Below are positions 4,945 to 7,914 of a stretch of DNA of 7,914 nucleotides, piece by piece. This DNA comes from Pseudomonadota bacterium (lineage in GTDB: Bacteria > Pseudomonadota > Alphaproteobacteria > Rhizobiales > Beijerinckiaceae): positions 1 to 7,914 of the forward strand of contig JAEWKP010000394.1 in assembly GCA_023393655.1 (NCBI GenBank), read 5' to 3'. How positions within the stretch are numbered: position 1 is the stretch's first letter; every line of letters begins with the position of its first letter. The translations under genes were made by a program, and so were the position numbers. Below the pieces are notes generated by a model. That model searched no databases, was not told where the DNA came from, and was given only the letters and a program-made list of their open reading frames with translations.

Positions 4945-7152
4945 ATGGCGCCAGCGACGAGACTCGTGCTGCTGATCGGCTGGCTCGGCTATGCGCTGAT
5001 GCCCTGGTATCTCGTCGAGGGCATGAGCCTGACGAACTGGACCTGGCTCGCCGAATACCCGTTCGGCAAGGCGGGCAGCGCGCTGGCGCTCGCTTTGTCC
5101 GGGCAGACGCCCTGGCTCCTGCCTGTCGGTGTCGCACTTGCAGCGGCGACACTGTTCTGGGGCAGCTCCCACCGCCAGCGCACCGCGACCGTGCTGCTCT
5201 GGGCCGGCCTGCTCGGCATGGCGCTGTTCTTCGCCCAGGCCTTCTCGATCGTCCTGAAGGACCAGGGCATCTCCTGGCTCGCTGCCCTGCTCGGCGGCGC
5301 GGGAGCAGCCCAGCGCGGCATCGGCGGCGGCGCCTTTCTCACGCTTCTGGCGCTGCTCTTCCTGCTTTGCCACGGCCTGGCCTATCGCGGCGTCTGCCGC
5401 GGCGACCTCTTCACCACCTCGACGATCGGCCTCGTCGTCCTGCTGATCGGCATCTTCATCTTCTTCCCGGTCGCGATCATCCTGAAGAGCGCGCTGATCG
5501 ACCAGAACGGCGCCTTCGCGCCCGCGGCCTTCTTCGAGCGCTTCCTCGATTCCTCGATCTGGGGGCTGGGCTGCCTCAGTGCCAACGTCAATTGCGGCGT
5601 CGCCTGGAACACACTGATCCTGGCCGTGCTCTGCGGCGTCATCACCACGCTTCTCGGCCTCGCCTGCGCATTGCTCATCCTGCGGACCGGCATGCCCGGC
5701 AAGCGCGTCATGCGCGCCCTGACCGTGCTGCCGATTATCACCCCGCCCTTCGTCATCGGCCTGGCGCTGATCCTGCTCTTCGGCCGCGCCGGCGCATTCT
5801 CGACACTGCTCTACGAGTGGTTCGACATCCCGCGCTCGCGCTGGCTCTACGGGCTGCCCGGCGTCTTGCTGGCGCAGGTGCTGGCCTTCGCGCCGATCGC
5901 CTTCCTCGTGCTGATCGGCGTGGTGCAGGGCATCTCGCCCAGTCTCGAAGAAGCCTCGCAAACGCTCGGCGCCAAGCGCTGGCAGACCTTCCGCACCGTG
6001 ACCTGGCCGCTGCTCAGGCCCGGCATCGCCAATGCGTTCCTGCTCGGCTTCGTCGAGAGCATGGCCGATTTCGGCAATCCGCTGGTGCTCGGCGGCAATT
6101 TCGAGGTGCTCTCGACCAAGATCTTCTTCGCAGTGGTCGGCGCTTCCTATAATCAGGGGCAGGCTGCCGTGCTCGCCATCGTGCTGCTCGCCTTCACGCT
6201 CGGCGCCTTCTGGGTGCAGCAGCGCTGGCTCGGCGACAAGTCCTATACGACCGTTACCGGCAAGGGCGATGCCGGCCTGCCGACCCCGCTGCCGCGACGC
6301 ATCACCTGGCTCTCTGCCGCCGTGATCGTGCCATGGGTCGCGCTGACCGTGGTGATCTACATCGTGATCCTGGTCGGCGGCTTCGTCCGCAACATGGGTC
6401 GCGACTACACCCCGACCCTGCAGCATTACATCACCGGCTTCGCCATCGACTTCAGCAACGGCCTCTATTTCCAGGGCTCGGCCTGGGATTCCTTCTTCAC
6501 GACGATCAAGGTCGCGGCCATCTCGGCGCCGCTGACGGCGGTGATCGGCCTGCTCACCGCCTATCTGCTGACGCGCCAGCGCTTCCGCGGCCGGGCGGGG
6601 CTCGAATTCGCGACGATGCTCTCCTTCGCCATTCCCGGCACGGTGCTCGGCGTCGCCTATATTCTCGCCTTCAACGTGCCGCCGGTGGAGATCACCGGCA
6701 CGGGCCTGATCCTCGTGATCGCCTTCGTCTTCCGCAACATGCCGGTGGGCGTGCGCTCCGGCATCGCCGGCCTCTCGCAGATCGACAAGAGCCTGGACGA
6801 GGCCTCCACGACGCTGCGCGCCCGCAGCTTCACCACGCTCTGGCGCGTGGTGCTGCCGCTGCTCAAGCCGGCCCTGGTCTCGGCGCTGGTCTATTCCTTC
6901 GTGCGCTCGATGACGGCGGTCAGCGCCGTGATCTTCCTGGTCTCGGCCGAATACAACCTCTCCACCGCCTATATCGTCGGGCGCGTCGAGGCCGGCGAAT
7001 TCGGGCTCGCCATCGCCTATTCCTCGGTGCTGATCGTCTTCATGGCGCTCGGCATCGTCCTCATCCAGTTCCTCGTCGGCGAGCGCAAGCTCGGCCGGCG
7101 TGGCCGCACTGCCACCGTTGCCGCCCCGGCGCCCGCTCCCGCGATCGGATAA
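4945..7152 (+). CDS. ABC transporter permease, fused two-domain type (AfuB/FbpB-like) with N-terminal membrane extension
   Basis: The 735-residue inner-membrane protein contains both permease halves in one chain, so it can form the complete translocation pore. Two EAA loops, which dock onto the ATPase, are visible. The first is at 335-359 (EEASQTLG…WPLLRP) and the second at 618-642 (DEASTTLR…LPLLKP). The second has Arg625 where the canonical motif has Gly. The first permease domain begins near residue 158 and the second near 455. Before them, residues 1-150 hold about four further hydrophobic segments (roughly 5-25, 58-72, 82-104, 130-147), making the protein longer than two-domain FbpB proteins of about 550 residues. 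The C-terminal tail is Ala/Pro-rich. The start at 4945 has CAGGG five bases upstream. The ATPase follows after 15 bases. This family is usually labelled 'iron ABC transporter permease', but here the partner binding protein argues against iron. Confidence 0.93.
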   Translation: MAPATRLVLLIGWLGYALMPWYLVEGMSLTNWTWLAEYPFGKAGSALALALSGQTPWLLPVGVALAAATLFWGSSHRQRTATVLLWAGLLGMALFFAQAFSIVLKDQGISWLAALLGGAGAAQRGIGGGAFLTLLALLFLLCHGLAYRGVCRGDLFTTSTIGLVVLLIGIFIFFPVAIILKSALIDQNGAFAPAAFFERFLDSSIWGLGCLSANVNCGVAWNTLILAVLCGVITTLLGLACALLILRTGMPGKRVMRALTVLPIITPPFVIGLALILLFGRAGAFSTLLYEWFDIPRSRWLYGLPGVLLAQVLAFAPIAFLVLIGVVQGISPSLEEASQTLGAKRWQTFRTVTWPLLRPGIANAFLLGFVESMADFGNPLVLGGNFEVLSTKIFFAVVGASYNQGQAAVLAIVLLAFTLGAFWVQQRWLGDKSYTTVTGKGDAGLPTPLPRRITWLSAAVIVPWVALTVVIYIVILVGGFVRNMGRDYTPTLQHYITGFAIDFSNGLYFQGSAWDSFFTTIKVAAISAPLTAVIGLLTAYLLTRQRFRGRAGLEFATMLSFAIPGTVLGVAYILAFNVPPVEITGTGLILVIAFVFRNMPVGVRSGIAGLSQIDKSLDEASTTLRARSFTTLWRVVLPLLKPALVSALVYSFVRSMTAVSAVIFLVSAEYNLSTAYIVGRVEAGEFGLAIAYSSVLIVFMALGIVLIQFLVGERKLGRRGRTATVAAPAPAPAIG

Positions 7153-7167
7153 GGACAGAGACCCAAG

Positions 7168-7914
7168 ATGGCCAAGGCCGGACCCGCTTCCGTCGAATTC
7201 CGCAATGTCTCGATGCGCTATGGCGCGGTGACGGCGGTCGACAACATCAACTTCACCATCGAGGCCGGCAAGCTCGTGACCCTGCTCGGCCCCTCAGGCT
7301 GCGGCAAGACCACGACCTTGCGCATGATCGCTGGCCTCGAGATCGCCAGCGACGGCCAGATTCTGATCGGCGGCAAGGACGTGACCAAGCTCTCGGCCGC
7401 CGATCGCGACGTCTCGATGGTGTTCCAGTCCTATGCGCTCTTTCCGCATATGAGCGTACTCGACAATGCCGCCTATGGCCCGACCGTGAAGGGGCTCGGC
7501 AAGGAGCAGGCGAAGCAGATGGCGCTGGAGAAGCTGGCGCTGGTCGGCCTCAAGGGCTTCGAGAACCGCTACCCGTCCGAGCTTTCGGGCGGCCAGCAGC
7601 AACGCGTCGCGGTGGCGCGTGCCCTCGTGCTGGAGCCGCAGGTGCTGCTCTTCGACGAGCCGCTCTCCAATCTCGACGCGAAACTCCGCCGCCGCGTCCG
7701 CGAGGAAATCCGCGAGTTGCAGCAGGACCTCAACCTGACCGTGGCCTATGTCACGCATGATCAGGAGGAGGCGCTCGCCGTTTCTGACCGGATCATCGTG
7801 ATGTCGAACGCCCGGATCGCGCAGGAGGGCGCGCCGCGCGACCTCTACGAGCAGCCCTCTAACGCCTTCGTCGCCGACTTCATCGGCGACGCCAATCTGA
7901 TCGAGGTCACGGTG
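7168..7914 (+). CDS. ABC transporter ATP-binding protein (AfuC/FbpC/PotA type); partial
   Basis: The first 249 residues are present and the gene runs off the right edge. It supplies the ATP-hydrolysing subunit for the permease encoded 15 bases upstream. All nucleotide-binding motifs are intact: Walker A GPSGCGKT at 41-48, Q-loop Q87 in VFQSYALFPHMSV, signature LSGGQ at 139-143 followed by QQRVAVARAL, Walker B VLLFDE at 159-164, D-loop SNLD at 167-170 and switch H197 in VTHDQEEA. The stretch DLYEQPSNAFVADFIGDANLIEV marks the start of the C-terminal region found in the CUT1/PotA/FbpC group, where a TOBE-type regulatory domain is expected beyond the edge. AAGGA, overlapping the permease stop, is a rather distant Shine-Dalgarno (12 bases) for ATG 7168. 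The motifs alone do not give a substrate. Confidence 0.94.
   Translation, partial: MAKAGPASVEFRNVSMRYGAVTAVDNINFTIEAGKLVTLLGPSGCGKTTTLRMIAGLEIASDGQILIGGKDVTKLSAADRDVSMVFQSYALFPHMSVLDNAAYGPTVKGLGKEQAKQMALEKLALVGLKGFENRYPSELSGGQQQRVAVARALVLEPQVLLFDEPLSNLDAKLRRRVREEIRELQQDLNLTVAYVTHDQEEALAVSDRIIVMSNARIAQEGAPRDLYEQPSNAFVADFIGDANLIEVTV

Noticed and set aside
4921..6426. 501-codon minus-strand open frame opposite the permease
   Set aside because: Its Glu/Gln/Arg/Asp-rich, repeat-like composition is the usual mirror of a hydrophobic GC-rich membrane protein; the plus frame has two EAA loops and clear transmembrane segments.
3702..7914. Annotation of the transporter as a ferric iron importer (fbpABC/afuABC 'iron')
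   Set aside because: No adjacent tyrosine pair in the binding protein, and the neighbours are a phosphatase and polyol dehydrogenases rather than iron genes.

Overview
The window is GC-rich with C/G-ending codons and dense same-strand genes. It carries long antisense shadow frames and a 'GGATCCCGGG…CCCGGGATGACGG' type intergenic palindrome. Together with protein motifs close to those of rhizobial homologues, this suggests an alphaproteobacterium, most likely order Hyphomicrobiales (Rhizobiales; a Bosea- or Methylobacterium-like genome is a guess). There are no RNA genes, CRISPR arrays, insertion sequences or phage genes that I can support.

Layout. Positions 1-519 (minus strand, cut by the left edge) hold the N-terminal part of a Tat-exported family 5 (peptide/nickel-type) solute-binding protein. 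Positions 520-962 are a divergent intergenic region with AT-richer patches, a TTGACT-type -35 candidate and a perfect inverted repeat TGGAAT-N4-ATTCCA. From 963 to the right edge everything reads on the plus strand as one apparent operon: a short-chain dehydrogenase (963-1763, probable TTG start), an inositol 2-dehydrogenase of the Gfo/Idh/MocA family (1819-2829, iolG-like), an inositol-monophosphatase-family enzyme overlapping it by one base (2829-3611), a Sec-exported solute-binding protein (3702-4739), a 97-bp REP-like palindromic element (4765-4861), a fused two-domain ABC permease (4945-7152) and the matching ATPase (7168 to the edge, C-terminus missing).

How the genes may work together. 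The transporter would normally be auto-annotated as 'iron(III) ABC transporter'. The binding protein, however, lacks the adjacent tyrosine pair of ferric-binding proteins. It has a His-Asp…Glu arrangement with the spacing I recall for the sugar-phosphate-binding protein AfuA. It sits beside a cytoplasmic phosphatase that keeps the inositol-contacting glutamate of inositol monophosphatase, and beside an inositol dehydrogenase with its Lys/Asp/His catalytic set. The most interesting reading is an uptake-and-catabolism system for a phosphorylated cyclitol or polyol, for example inositol monophosphate. The whole ester would be imported, dephosphorylated inside the cell, then oxidised by IolG and the SDR. 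The individual family assignments are strong; the substrate is inference.
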